Below are positions 16,801-25,919 of a stretch of DNA of 64,000 nt, in pieces (the first letter of the stretch is position 1; each line of letters starts with the position of its first letter). The stretch comes from Dyadobacter chenwenxiniae. Lineage in GTDB: Bacteria > Bacteroidota > Bacteroidia > Cytophagales > Spirosomataceae. The translations under genes were made by a program, and so were the position numbers. The stretch covers positions 496,001-560,000 of the forward strand of contig NZ_CP094997.1 of the NCBI RefSeq assembly GCF_022869785.1, read 5' to 3'. Under the pieces are notes generated by a model. The model saw only the letters and a list, made by a program, of their open reading frames with translations. It searched no databases and was not told the DNA's origin.

Positions 16801-18326
16801 TGGAGAAGGATTTACAACTTTTTATTTCCAACAGCAATGCGGCTGAGCGAACATTTAAAGGCAAGCTTCACAAGCTGTTTTTGATAGATAAGCTCAGCAA
16901 TACCACCGGACTGCTCATCCTTCTTTTGCTTTCAGCGGGGTTGGGTGCTTTAATAGCGTATCACGGCATCATCGCCGGCGCTTTGATCATTGTGTTAATG
17001 ATTGGGCCGCCATTTATTTATTCCATTGTTGTTTTTCCGCAGTTCGGGATTACCGTTTTACTGATGCTCGCCTATCTGCTCTTTTTTGTAGGCAGGCTGG
17101 GCATAGATTTCCCGCTGGGAACGGTCATGGACGGAATTCAGGGACTACTCATTTTAGGCTTTTTTATTCGCCAGAAACGTAACCCAGACTGGACCATGTT
17201 CAGGGGGCAGATCGGGACGATGATCCTGATCTGGATCGTTTATAACATTACACAGGTGGCGAATCCGGTTGCTGAATCGCGCCTGGCCTGGGTTTACACG
17301 ATCAGGGCGGTGGCAATTGTAATGCTTACGTATTTCGTTTTTATGTATCAGATCCGGACGGTGGAGCAGGTCCGGTTTATTTTGAAGATGTGGATCGGTC
17401 TGGCAACATTTGCTGCGTTGTACGCATTCAAGCAGGAATTTATCGGCTTTTCGGCTGCCGAGGAAGCCTGGCTATATTCGGACCCTAACATCAAGGAGCT
17501 GCTTTTCATTTCCGGGCACTGGCGGAAGTTTTCGATTTTTTCAGACCCTGTGGCCTTTTCGTATAATATGGTGGTTAGCAGTATTTTGTGTATTGCGCTG
17601 CTATCGTATGTGAAGGAGAGATGGAAAAAAGTTGTGCTCGCGGGGCTTACAGTGATGATGTTTACCGCGATGCTTTTCTCAGGAACAAGGGGCGCGTATG
17701 TGTTGCTGCCGGCTGCCATGGTGTTGTTTGTAATTTTGAAATTCAACAGACAGGTGCTCATTGGAACTGCCATTGCAGGCGTGGGGATAGTATTTCTAAT
17801 TTTGGTGCCTACCTCAAACTCCAACATTGTCCGCTTTCAAACTGCATTCAAACCTAACGAAGACATTTCCTTTCAAGCCAGGAAGAACAACCAGAAACGG
17901 ATTCAGCCTTACATTTTGTCCCATCCGATGGGGGGCGGCCTGGGGGCGACGGGCGCCTGGGGACAGCGCTTTGCACCACAGTCTTATCTGGCCAATTTCC
18001 CACCGGACAGTGGTTACGTGCGAATAGCCGTGGAGCTGGGCTGGATTGGTCTTGCTATATTTTGTGTGTTGATGTTCTTTATTTTAAGAGAGGGCATTAA
18101 TAACTATTTCTCCATCCGCGATCCAGAGCTGAAAACGTATTGTATGGCCATGCTGCTCATTGTTTTTGCCTATAACATTGGTAATTATCCGCAGGAAGCA
18201 CTGGTTCAGTTTCCCTCAAATATCTATTTCTATCTCGTTGTTGCGCTCATTAACGTCACCAAAATCATTGATGAAAAACAGCAGATTCGAAAAGTCAGGC
18301 AGGAAGTTGTTCCGGAAGCACAGTAG
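16800..18326 (+). CDS. O-antigen ligase / Wzy-type polysaccharide polymerase
   Basis: This 508-residue protein has about 11 or 12 hydrophobic segments and a large periplasmic loop after the middle of the chain. The segment MLFSGTRGAYVLLPAAM matches the conserved SGTRGA region of the O-antigen ligase / Wzy family. A loop with NQKRIQPYILSHPMGGGLG follows and carries the Arg and His residues typical of this group. Its place next to co-polymerase and glycosyltransferase genes fits a polymerase that joins repeat units on the periplasmic face. A ligase role cannot be excluded from sequence alone. Confidence 0.85.
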   Translation: MEKDLQLFISNSNAAERTFKGKLHKLFLIDKLSNTTGLLILLLLSAGLGALIAYHGIIAGALIIVLMIGPPFIYSIVVFPQFGITVLLMLAYLLFFVGRLGIDFPLGTVMDGIQGLLILGFFIRQKRNPDWTMFRGQIGTMILIWIVYNITQVANPVAESRLAWVYTIRAVAIVMLTYFVFMYQIRTVEQVRFILKMWIGLATFAALYAFKQEFIGFSAAEEAWLYSDPNIKELLFISGHWRKFSIFSDPVAFSYNMVVSSILCIALLSYVKERWKKVVLAGLTVMMFTAMLFSGTRGAYVLLPAAMVLFVILKFNRQVLIGTAIAGVGIVFLILVPTSNSNIVRFQTAFKPNEDISFQARKNNQKRIQPYILSHPMGGGLGATGAWGQRFAPQSYLANFPPDSGYVRIAVELGWIGLAIFCVLMFFILREGINNYFSIRDPELKTYCMAMLLIVFAYNIGNYPQEALVQFPSNIYFYLVVALINVTKIIDEKQQIRKVRQEVVPEAQ

Positions 18327-18484
18327 CTGTTTCGACAGGCTTTCTGGAATGCCTGCAAGGCGTGAAACCGCAGCGCTGTCCATGACCATTTTAATTAAAA
18401 TAAAAACGATGGGATGCGCCGGACGTAGATAGAATTATTTGTACAAAAAGATTAAATTACCCCATATTCGTATAAACAGTTACA

Positions 18485-19336
18485 TTGAAAATCGCTCACC
18501 TGATATTGGCTCATGGACAACCTGCACAACTAGCCAGGTTGGTTAGAACATTAGCTCATCCCGACGCGTATTTTTTTCTGCACATTGACAAAAAAGCCGT
18601 TCTTCCGGAGTTTGAAGCCATTTTGCCAAAAGAAAATGTGTTCTATGTAAATAAGCGGGAGAAAGTAGGCTGGGGTGCATACAGCATTGTTCAGGCTACC
18701 ATCAATGGGCTGGAAGCGATCGTTTCTTCTGAGTTGAATATCGGATACATCAACTTGCTGAGCGGCTCCGACTATCCCTTGAAAAGAGCAGATGAGATCC
18801 ACAATTTTTTTCGAGACCAAAACGGAAAAAATTTCATGGAATTTTTGTCTGTTTCCCACGAATGGAAAGAGGCAATTCCGCGCCTAAGCGAATATCACCT
18901 GACCGATTACCATTTTTCAGGGAAGTATTTCGTGCAAAGATGGATGAACAAGCTGTTACCCGCCAGAAAGATGCCCGACAATCTGGTGGCTGTGGGACGG
19001 TCCCAGTGGATGAGCATTACTCTGGATGCAGCGAAGTACCTTTTAACGTATTTAAAGGCGCATCCTGAGGTTACGCATTTTTTTAAACATACTTGGGCGC
19101 CGGATGAGATCATTTTTCAGACCATACTCTATAATTCGCGCCTTAGGGATACAATGGTGAACAACAACCTCCGGTACATCCGCTGGCAAGACGGCAAGGC
19201 AAGCCCGGAAATATTTACAGCAATGGATGAGCAGGATCTGTTGAACTCAGGGGCACTTTTTGCCCGAAAATTCGATATGACTTCTCATCCTGAAATACTG
19301 GACCAGATAGACAAGAAGATTTTTAGCTACACGTAG
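18485..19336 (+). CDS. Core-2/I-branching enzyme-like glycosyltransferase (GT14)
   Basis: This 283-residue protein matches the beta-1,6-N-acetylglucosaminyltransferase-like family found in bacterial capsule loci. Typical segments are LILAHGQPAQLARLV, YFFLHIDKKA, VGWGAYSIVQATI, NLLSGSDYPLK and a C-terminal TWAPDEIIFQTIL. It has no membrane helix and probably acts on the cytoplasmic face. The frame starts with TTG at 18485; no ATG lies near, and the LILAHG strand begins at residue 6, so the start is well constrained. The sugar transferred is not known. Confidence 0.88.
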   Translation: MKIAHLILAHGQPAQLARLVRTLAHPDAYFFLHIDKKAVLPEFEAILPKENVFYVNKREKVGWGAYSIVQATINGLEAIVSSELNIGYINLLSGSDYPLKRADEIHNFFRDQNGKNFMEFLSVSHEWKEAIPRLSEYHLTDYHFSGKYFVQRWMNKLLPARKMPDNLVAVGRSQWMSITLDAAKYLLTYLKAHPEVTHFFKHTWAPDEIIFQTILYNSRLRDTMVNNNLRYIRWQDGKASPEIFTAMDEQDLLNSGALFARKFDMTSHPEILDQIDKKIFSYT

Positions 19337-19342
19337 GTTATT

Positions 19343-20557
19343 ATGGATATCGTCATTACCGGACAACAGGCTTGGGACGTAGAGATAGGAAGTAATTGCA
19401 AAAACATTGCGCTTGAATTTAGCAAGCACCACCGTGTCTTGTATGTGAATTCCCCTCTCGACCGTGCCAGTTTGTTTAAAAACAGCAAAGATCCAAAGGT
19501 CCTGAAACGCCGGGAAGTAATTAAGAATAAGCGGGATGGACTGGAAAAAGTGCAGGAAAACTTATGGGTGCTCTATCCGGATAAGCTCATAGAATCAATA
19601 AACTGGATTTCTTCGGATAAAATTTTTACTTTCTTCAATCGAAGGAACAACCGGATTTTTGCAGATTGTATCCAAAAAGAAATCGACAAGCTGGGCTTTA
19701 AGGATATCATTCATTTTAACGACAATGATATGTTCCGGAGCTTCTATCTGAAAGATATGCTCGAACCCAAATTGTCGATTTATTACTCGCGGGATTATAT
19801 GCGGGCCGTTGACTACTGGAAAAAGCATGGCGACTTGCTCGAACCGCAGCTGATTGCCAAAAGTGATCTCTGCGTAGCCAACTCGACTTATCTGGCCGAT
19901 TATTGCCGAAAATTCAATCCAAATTCATATTATGTGGGTCAAGGCTGCGACCTGGACATTTTTCTGGCAGGTGGCAATGCACCCAAACCGGCCGATCTGA
20001 GCCATTTATCCAGCCCGCGCATTGGTTATGTGGGTGCATTGCAAAGCATCCGCCTGGATATGGACCTGCTCCGGTACATTGCCGAGCAACGGCCCACGTG
20101 GAATATTGTGCTGGTAGGACCCGAGGATAATGAATTCCTGGCCAGCAAATTACATGAATTGCCTAACGTGCTATTCACGGGTTCGCGGGATATCAGCGAT
20201 TTACCTGCCTATATCAACGCTTTTGACGTTTGCCTCAATCCGCAATTACTGAACGAGGTTACCATTGGAAATTACCCGCGAAAAATAGACGAATATCTGG
20301 CTGTCGGAAAGCCAACGGTGGCAACCAGCACCGACGCGATGAGTGTTTTTTCGGAGCATGTCTACCTTGGAAAGTCCAAAGACGACTACATTAAGCTTAT
20401 CGAGCAGGCACTTTCGGAAAATTCAGAGGCCAGGATTGCGGCGCGCAGAACATTTGCGAGCTCCCACACATGGGAGAATAGTGTCGGGGAAATTTACAAG
20501 GCGATCGGCGCGTCAGGTTCCGGTAAGAAAGATTATCGTTACAGCAATTTTAACTGA
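19343..20557 (+). CDS. GT-B type glycosyltransferase (GT1/GT4-like)
   Basis: This 404-residue protein has the two-domain GT-B layout. The N-terminal half runs from VITGQQAWDVEIGSN to the inter-domain region, and the C-terminal Rossmann half starts near PRIGYVGALQSIRLD. The donor-binding region contains NIVLVGPEDN, LPAYINAFDVCLNP and YPRKIDEYLAVGKPTVAT, where the Glu in KIDEYL stands at the usual nucleotide-sugar contact. It follows the GT14 gene by 6 bases. Its 3' end overlaps the convergent histidine kinase gene by 19 bases. The substrate is unknown. Confidence 0.87.
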   Translation: MDIVITGQQAWDVEIGSNCKNIALEFSKHHRVLYVNSPLDRASLFKNSKDPKVLKRREVIKNKRDGLEKVQENLWVLYPDKLIESINWISSDKIFTFFNRRNNRIFADCIQKEIDKLGFKDIIHFNDNDMFRSFYLKDMLEPKLSIYYSRDYMRAVDYWKKHGDLLEPQLIAKSDLCVANSTYLADYCRKFNPNSYYVGQGCDLDIFLAGGNAPKPADLSHLSSPRIGYVGALQSIRLDMDLLRYIAEQRPTWNIVLVGPEDNEFLASKLHELPNVLFTGSRDISDLPAYINAFDVCLNPQLLNEVTIGNYPRKIDEYLAVGKPTVATSTDAMSVFSEHVYLGKSKDDYIKLIEQALSENSEARIAARRTFASSHTWENSVGEIYKAIGASGSGKKDYRYSNFN

Positions 20558-23154
20558 ACCAATCCTAACTCGGATTCAGCTTTTAGTAACACAAGCTTTT
20601 GGGCAAGATCATTGTTCCAGCTCCCTTGTTTGAGAATGGCTTCGAGCTCTTTATACTGATTGGCCGTCGAGAGCATTCCCACGGAGAAAAGGGATGAGCG
20701 GAATTTATGAATAGACTGACGCAGTCTTTCAAGATCACCTGCTCGCGAGGACTCTTCAATCGTATCTAATTGTGTCTTGCTGTCATTTTCAAACATCTGG
20801 ATCAGCTCGGCGCGAAGCTCGTTATCGCCGCCTGTTATTTCTGCCAGATATTCAAGATTAAGTATGCTGTCCGCCATGGTGCCCTGTTGTTGAGGAATTA
20901 TTTCTTTGATTTGTGGAGCGGGAGAAGGCGTTTCTAAGTGGCCTTTATTTCCCAGATATGCAATTGTATATATTAATTCGCTTTCCTTAAAAGGCTTCGA
21001 AATGTAGCTGTTAGCACCAATGCTAAGGCATTCTTCCTTTTCGCCGACCATGGCGTGTGCCGTCATTGTAATGATCGGGATCGTTTTTGAGATGGACTTA
21101 CGGATCTCTTTAATGGCCGTGTACCCGTCCATGACAGGCATTTGGATATCCATTAAAACAATGTCGAATTCTTCCTCGCGCAGCTTGTCCAATGCTTCCT
21201 GACCATTGTTGACAATGCTCAATGGAATTTTTAATCTTTCAAATATAGCACGTAGTAATTTCTGATTTAGTGTATTGTCCTCGGCAGCCAACACTTTAAG
21301 TAACGAAATAGATTCCCGTGGATCAATGACTATTTCCTCAGCCGGTTCTGCGGGCGCTTGCATCACCTGAAATGGGAAGTCCATTATAAAAGTCGTCCCT
21401 TTTCCGAGCTCACTTTCCAGCTTTACCGTTCCTTCGAAAAGCCCAACGAGTGATTTTACAATGCTAAGGCCAAGCCCGGTTCCGCCAAAAACCCGCGTTG
21501 TGCTTTCTGTGGCTTGCACAAAGCGGTTGAAAACATCACTCAGCTTGTCTTTCGCAATTCCTATGCCGGTGTCGGTTACGGTCATGCGGATAGTTTGCAC
21601 GCCATTGACAGATCTCCTGACGGGCTCAACGCTCAATGTAACACCTCCTTTTTCTGTGAATTTCAGAGCATTGCCGCATACATTAAGCAAAATCTGGGTT
21701 AATCTCAGCTTATCCGCCTCCACAAAAGCAGGCAAGTCATCGGCCAGTCTGTATTGGTAAGAAATGCCTTTTTCGACTGCTTTTTGTTTGGCAATAACCG
21801 ATACGGACTCGACCACTTCTTTCAGTGAAATTGTAGTTTTTTCCAAATGCACCTGACCTGCTTCAATTTTGGAGAAATCCAGAATATCGTTGATGAGTTC
21901 CAGCAAGTTTCGCCCGGCATACTGGATATACTCTACATATTCCATGCTCTTTGGCTCCTTTACTTCTCCGACCAGCAGATTTGTAAAGCCAATGATCGCA
22001 TTGAGCGGCGTGCGTATTTCGTGACTCACATTGGATAAGAAAATATCTTTCACTCGCACCGATTTTTCGGCCAGCGCCCTCGCCTTTTCGAGCGTGGCCT
22101 CATAATTGGCCCTTTCGGTAATGTCCCGAAAAACAGTAATTGCGCTGGTAACCTCACCCTCGATCCCGATCACGGGCTGCACGTTGGTTTCCAGGTGATA
22201 TATTTTGTCATTTTTAATTAAATCAATTTTGTTACCCGCCAGCTTTTCTCCTTTCAAGCCCCGGGCCACGGGCAATGTTTCCGGTGTGAAGCGTTCGTGA
22301 AAACGGGTGGGATCCAGTAATGTGATCTGGCTAAGCTCATCACTCAGTGTGATAAGTTTGCTGGGTTTGAGTCCAAGAATTTCCCGTCCGGATTGGTTCA
22401 AAAACACAATTTCACTTTGCTTATTGATGACCATCACACCATCCGGGATCGCTTCCAGATATTGACTTACCAGCCGCTCTTTTTCATTTATTTCGTTTTG
22501 CAAAAGGACTTGTCTCCGCTTATCCAGATTCATGAAAATGATAGAAACGACGGTCAGAAATAGACCCACAATAGCCGTAACCATGATAAATCGCACCGAA
22601 TTTTCCTGTGTACGCGCTACGAGCATGCGACGCGTATTGAGGTTATGGTTTTCGTGATATTCTATCTCATTAATTTTGTTTGTCAGCGACTTATTAAGCC
22701 TTATGCCTTCGCCTTCCCTGATTTTTTGGAAAGCACTGTCCCGGCTGATTGTCCTGCAAATGGACACAATTTCCTGTGAATATGCTACAATGTTACTGGA
22801 AATGGAAAGCAGTTGCCGCACTCTGACCGTCTGTGCCGGATCATTTTTGACCAGATTGTAGAGCGTGTCTGTGATGCCGACCAGCTCTGTCTTTTTATTG
22901 TAATTATCTGCCAGCAGGTTGTTGTCCTGCGTGATCAGGTAGCCGCGCATATTAGACTGGAAATCCTTGGTAACAAGCCCGAAATTGGCTGTTTGATTCA
23001 AAATACCTATCGTCCTGTTGAGGCGTTCGTTGTTGAGGGATAGGTCCCGGACATTTTTGTAGGTAAAATAATGGGAGCCAAAAATCAATGCAAGGCCAAG
23101 GTATATGCAAGCATAATACCATCTAAAAGTAGCTTTTGTCAAACTGGTCGGCAT
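20539..23154 (-). CDS. Hybrid sensor histidine kinase: CHASE3-PAS-HisKA-HATPase-receiver-HPt
   Basis: This 871-residue inner membrane protein carries a full phosphorelay. A membrane helix (about 11-30) precedes a CHASE3-like periplasmic domain (LNQTANFGLVTKDFQSNMRG), and a second helix lies near 185-208. A PAS domain follows (about 230-345), then HisKA with NVSHEIRTPLNAI (His near 378) and HATPase (GTGLGLSIVKSLVG). The receiver has its phospho-acceptor near D669 (VLMDIQMPVMDGY). The C-terminal HPt domain has SIHKFRSS (His near 815). It is convergent with the glycosyltransferase gene. Output could pass through its HPt to the receiver-only regulators nearby; that is inferred. Confidence 0.93.
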   Translation of the reverse strand: MPTSLTKATFRWYYACIYLGLALIFGSHYFTYKNVRDLSLNNERLNRTIGILNQTANFGLVTKDFQSNMRGYLITQDNNLLADNYNKKTELVGITDTLYNLVKNDPAQTVRVRQLLSISSNIVAYSQEIVSICRTISRDSAFQKIREGEGIRLNKSLTNKINEIEYHENHNLNTRRMLVARTQENSVRFIMVTAIVGLFLTVVSIIFMNLDKRRQVLLQNEINEKERLVSQYLEAIPDGVMVINKQSEIVFLNQSGREILGLKPSKLITLSDELSQITLLDPTRFHERFTPETLPVARGLKGEKLAGNKIDLIKNDKIYHLETNVQPVIGIEGEVTSAITVFRDITERANYEATLEKARALAEKSVRVKDIFLSNVSHEIRTPLNAIIGFTNLLVGEVKEPKSMEYVEYIQYAGRNLLELINDILDFSKIEAGQVHLEKTTISLKEVVESVSVIAKQKAVEKGISYQYRLADDLPAFVEADKLRLTQILLNVCGNALKFTEKGGVTLSVEPVRRSVNGVQTIRMTVTDTGIGIAKDKLSDVFNRFVQATESTTRVFGGTGLGLSIVKSLVGLFEGTVKLESELGKGTTFIMDFPFQVMQAPAEPAEEIVIDPRESISLLKVLAAEDNTLNQKLLRAIFERLKIPLSIVNNGQEALDKLREEEFDIVLMDIQMPVMDGYTAIKEIRKSISKTIPIITMTAHAMVGEKEECLSIGANSYISKPFKESELIYTIAYLGNKGHLETPSPAPQIKEIIPQQQGTMADSILNLEYLAEITGGDNELRAELIQMFENDSKTQLDTIEESSRAGDLERLRQSIHKFRSSLFSVGMLSTANQYKELEAILKQGSWNNDLAQKLVLLKAESELGLVQLKLL

Positions 23155-23220
23155 ACACTTGAATAAATTGGCGCGCGGTATATGGTCATTTTTGTATTGA
23201 TGCTTCGAAAATGGAGCTTG

Positions 23221-23988
23221 TCACCTCAGATAATCAAAATTAAATTTCAAATGTCTGTAAAGGTGCCTGATGTTTGCCAGTACAAAGTTCTCGCTCTGCC
23301 GCCAGTTTTCACGCTTCATAGTGCTGGGCTCCACTTCGGAGTTTTTTTGCGCAAACAAACCATTGAAATCTTTGTAAAAAACGGCCTTTCCTTTCTTTTT
23401 CAGGAATGACATCATCATGCTGTATTCTGTAAAATCACCCTTTTGGCCTTCGATGTATCTCCCGAACTTTTGAAAAAAGCTGGTACGACGTAAGTGCGGG
23501 TGGTCGCTGTACATATAAAACTTCCTGTAACCAGGTTTCCATACTTTGAAAGCCATATCGTAAAACCCGTGATCGCCATGGGTCAGGTAAGGGTATTCAA
23601 AATAGGCATAAAACCGGACCATATCAACTTCCTGCCTGTGATGCATGATCTGCAATGCATGCTCAAACTTCTCAGGGAAGATCGGGGCGGGCTTGAAGTC
23701 CTCTTGCACATATAATGTTAAAGGAGTCTGCACCGCGTCCTGGCCCTTGTTGATGTTGTTGCCGAGTCCTCTGTTTTTGGGCGTAGTAATGAGTCGGAAA
23801 CTAAACCGCTTTTGTAGTCCATGCAGATAATCAACGTGTTCTTGCTTGCTGCCATCATCGGAAACGACAATGTCCTCAAATTTGCAATGAAGCCCGGCGA
23901 ACGATTTCAGGAGCTGTTCCAGCGACTGGCTCCTGTTATAATGTGTAATCAGCAGGGTCACACCTTCAAAAAAATACTCTTTTTCCAT
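23221..23988 (-). CDS. Family 2 glycosyltransferase, tandem paralogue A
   Basis: This 255-residue GT2 protein has the N-terminal donor site LLITHYNRSQSLEQLL and DIVVSDDGSKQEH, with the metal-binding region replaced by LYVQEDFKPAP. It is closely similar over its whole length to the next upstream gene (24012-24785). Both share RGLGNNINKGQDAV, DMVRFYAYFEYP-like segments and YSDHPHLRR. No membrane helix is seen. It is the last of three co-directional glycosyltransferase genes. The tandem pair probably arose by duplication and may add similar sugars in the same repeat unit. Confidence 0.88.
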   Translation of the reverse strand: MEKEYFFEGVTLLITHYNRSQSLEQLLKSFAGLHCKFEDIVVSDDGSKQEHVDYLHGLQKRFSFRLITTPKNRGLGNNINKGQDAVQTPLTLYVQEDFKPAPIFPEKFEHALQIMHHRQEVDMVRFYAYFEYPYLTHGDHGFYDMAFKVWKPGYRKFYMYSDHPHLRRTSFFQKFGRYIEGQKGDFTEYSMMMSFLKKKGKAVFYKDFNGLFAQKNSEVEPSTMKRENWRQSENFVLANIRHLYRHLKFNFDYLR

Positions 23989-24011
23989 AACATTAAGCAG
24001 TTCCGGTCAGG

Positions 24012-24785
24012 TTATTTCATGAACACCAGGTCGAGCGTATTCTTCAACCACCGGTAACGCAGATAGCCGCTGCGTGCAAGCTTAACCAGCGGATTTTCGC
24101 TCAGTTTCCAATCCGCCCGGACCATCGTGCTGGGTTCATCAGAGGAATTTTTTTGGTAAAATAATTTTGTAAATTCATTGAAAAACAAGCCCTTCCCTTT
24201 CTTCTGCAAAAAACTGACTGCCATTTTATACTCTGTCAGATCGCCTTTGATGCCTTCGGGATATCGCCCGAACTTTTCCAAAAAATTGCTGCGTCTCAAA
24301 TGGGGGTGATCGCTGTAATAATAGAATTTGAGGTGGTTCATATCCCAAAATCTGTAAACCATTTCTGAAAATCCTTTTTGAAACGGCTTTAAAGTAGGGT
24401 AGGCAAAGTAGGCGTAAAACCGGACAATGTCCCATTTTGAATCTTGGCGCATGAATGTAATGGCGTCCTCGAAATGGGCAGGAAATATGTCGGAAGGCTG
24501 AAAATCCTCCTGCACATATAAAGTGTACGCTGTCTTCACAGCGTCTTGCCCTTTGTTAATGTTATTGCCCAGTCCCCTGTTTGTGGGCGTAGTAATGAGG
24601 TTAAAGTTGAAACGGTTTTTCAAACCCGCGATCTTTTCGAGATGTTCAGGTTTACTGCCGTCGTCGGACACAACAATGTCGCCAAAGCGGCAGTTGAGAT
24701 CTTCAAAACTGGTAAGAAGGCGTTCCAGGGACTCGCTTCTGTTGTAATGCGTAATTAATAAGGTCGTATCCGGGAAAAAGTGCAT
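24012..24785 (-). CDS. Family 2 glycosyltransferase, tandem paralogue B
   Basis: This 257-residue GT2 protein has LLITHYNRSESLERLL, DIVVSDDGSKPEH, TPTNRGLGNNINKGQDAV and LYVQEDFQPSD. It is collinear with its downstream neighbour at 23221-23988, so the two are recent paralogues. It ends 23 bases before the neighbour's start and begins 6 bases after the third glycosyltransferase gene ends, which fits one operon. Cytoplasmic; donor and acceptor unknown. Confidence 0.88.
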   Translation of the reverse strand: MHFFPDTTLLITHYNRSESLERLLTSFEDLNCRFGDIVVSDDGSKPEHLEKIAGLKNRFNFNLITTPTNRGLGNNINKGQDAVKTAYTLYVQEDFQPSDIFPAHFEDAITFMRQDSKWDIVRFYAYFAYPTLKPFQKGFSEMVYRFWDMNHLKFYYYSDHPHLRRSNFLEKFGRYPEGIKGDLTEYKMAVSFLQKKGKGLFFNEFTKLFYQKNSSDEPSTMVRADWKLSENPLVKLARSGYLRYRWLKNTLDLVFMK

Positions 24786-24791
24786 AAGTTC

Positions 24792-25664
24792 TTAAAACAT
24801 CGAGAGATAGTCACGCATTCCTTTCATCTGTCTTTTGGCGCGATTAAGGAAGGCGTTGGTAATGCTTCCGTCATCCAGTAACCGGCGCGGAGATGTGAAA
24901 ACTTTTGCGCGGGAATCGGCCACCATTTTTAGTTTTCCGGCTTTTTTCAGGTTCAGCGCCATACGGCCGTCCTCCGCCTCGTTTTGGAAATCGCTTCCGA
25001 CAATGTTGGCATACACACGTGAGCCGCTTACCCTGAACCCTCCCGTGGAGCGGCCTATCTCCGTTACAAAGCCCATATTAAAGCCGTAGACATTCAGATA
25101 TTCGCGGTTTTTCTTTCTGATACGGATCATAACGCCTGCGAATTTTTCATAAACCCACAAACCGAATCGTCCCTGATTTTCAGGCGGGATGAATGCATAG
25201 TTGCCATAAACGCCAGTGATTCCTGAATCTTTGACCATCGGCGCCACCATCAGATCGATCCAGTCGGGCGGGTAAAATGTGTCCGAATCGGCGCAGAGAT
25301 GGTATTTCCCGCGAGCGAGTTTCAGCCCCATCTGCCGCGCAAATGGTGTCCCCTGAATGGTTTGCAGATAAGTCCTTACCCCGAGCGTTTCCAGCACATG
25401 CTGCGTGCCGTCTGTCGAATTATTATTAATGACAACTATTTCGACTTTGTATTTGCTCTTACTGGCTGATAATGAGGAAAGCGTGCGATAAATGTTGTTT
25501 TCTTCGTTCCAGGCGGGAATTACTACGGAAACATCCGGGCTCTCCTCCTTGAAACGGCTTAAACTGGCTTTAAGACGATCAATTTCGTCACCTGTAAGAT
25601 CCTGAAACCGCTTATTCGTGAAAAGATGTGGTAAAATCCATTGCGGCAAGCCAAATAAACTCAT
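24792..25664 (-). CDS. Family 2 glycosyltransferase
   Basis: This 290-residue protein has a GT2 domain from about residue 40, with VSVVIPAWNEENNIYRTL, VVINNNSTDGTQHVL and the metal-binding ADSDTFYPPDW. The C-terminal part (GSDFQNEAEDGRMALNLKK) carries the ED pair often used as catalytic base. It is not closely related to the two downstream paralogues. It is first in the three-gene minus-strand set and is divergent from the flippase gene, with about 250 bases between. Confidence 0.87.
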   Translation of the reverse strand: MSLFGLPQWILPHLFTNKRFQDLTGDEIDRLKASLSRFKEESPDVSVVIPAWNEENNIYRTLSSLSASKSKYKVEIVVINNNSTDGTQHVLETLGVRTYLQTIQGTPFARQMGLKLARGKYHLCADSDTFYPPDWIDLMVAPMVKDSGITGVYGNYAFIPPENQGRFGLWVYEKFAGVMIRIRKKNREYLNVYGFNMGFVTEIGRSTGGFRVSGSRVYANIVGSDFQNEAEDGRMALNLKKAGKLKMVADSRAKVFTSPRRLLDDGSITNAFLNRAKRQMKGMRDYLSMF

Positions 25665-25817
25665 GTCCGGGTAGTAAAATGGAGTCGATATGCTTCTGAT
25701 AAATGCTGTGCTGACACGATGCGTGAGCTTTCGGATGAAAGTTAAAACTTTAATCCCGGTTTGCGCAAAAAAATAGTAAAATTAGTTCTATTATCGCAGT
25801 CTGATTAAGTATACAGC

Positions 25818-25919
25818 ATGTTGAATAAATTATTGGGTCTGGTTGTGCTGATCCGCTACGGAAAATTGCCCCGGGAAGTAGGATACTTTTATGGAGATAC
25901 GCTTACTAAGAAACCATAA
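25818..25919 (+). CDS. Possible 33-residue leader ORF before the flippase gene
   Basis: A 33-codon frame starts at ATG 25818. Its TAA overlaps the flippase ATG by one base (TAATG), the same arrangement as the 48-residue gene before the polymerase. The product (MLNKLLGLVVLIRYGK at its start) has a short hydrophobic stretch and then a polar tail. It could be a small protein, a translated leader that couples ribosomes to the flippase, or chance. Confidence 0.35.
   Translation: MLNKLLGLVVLIRYGKLPREVGYFYGDTLTKKP

Noticed and set aside
18327..18484. Possible hairpin terminator after the Wzy-like gene
   Set aside because: Only short interrupted pairs (GTTTC/GAAAC and AGGC/GCCT) and no T-run were seen.
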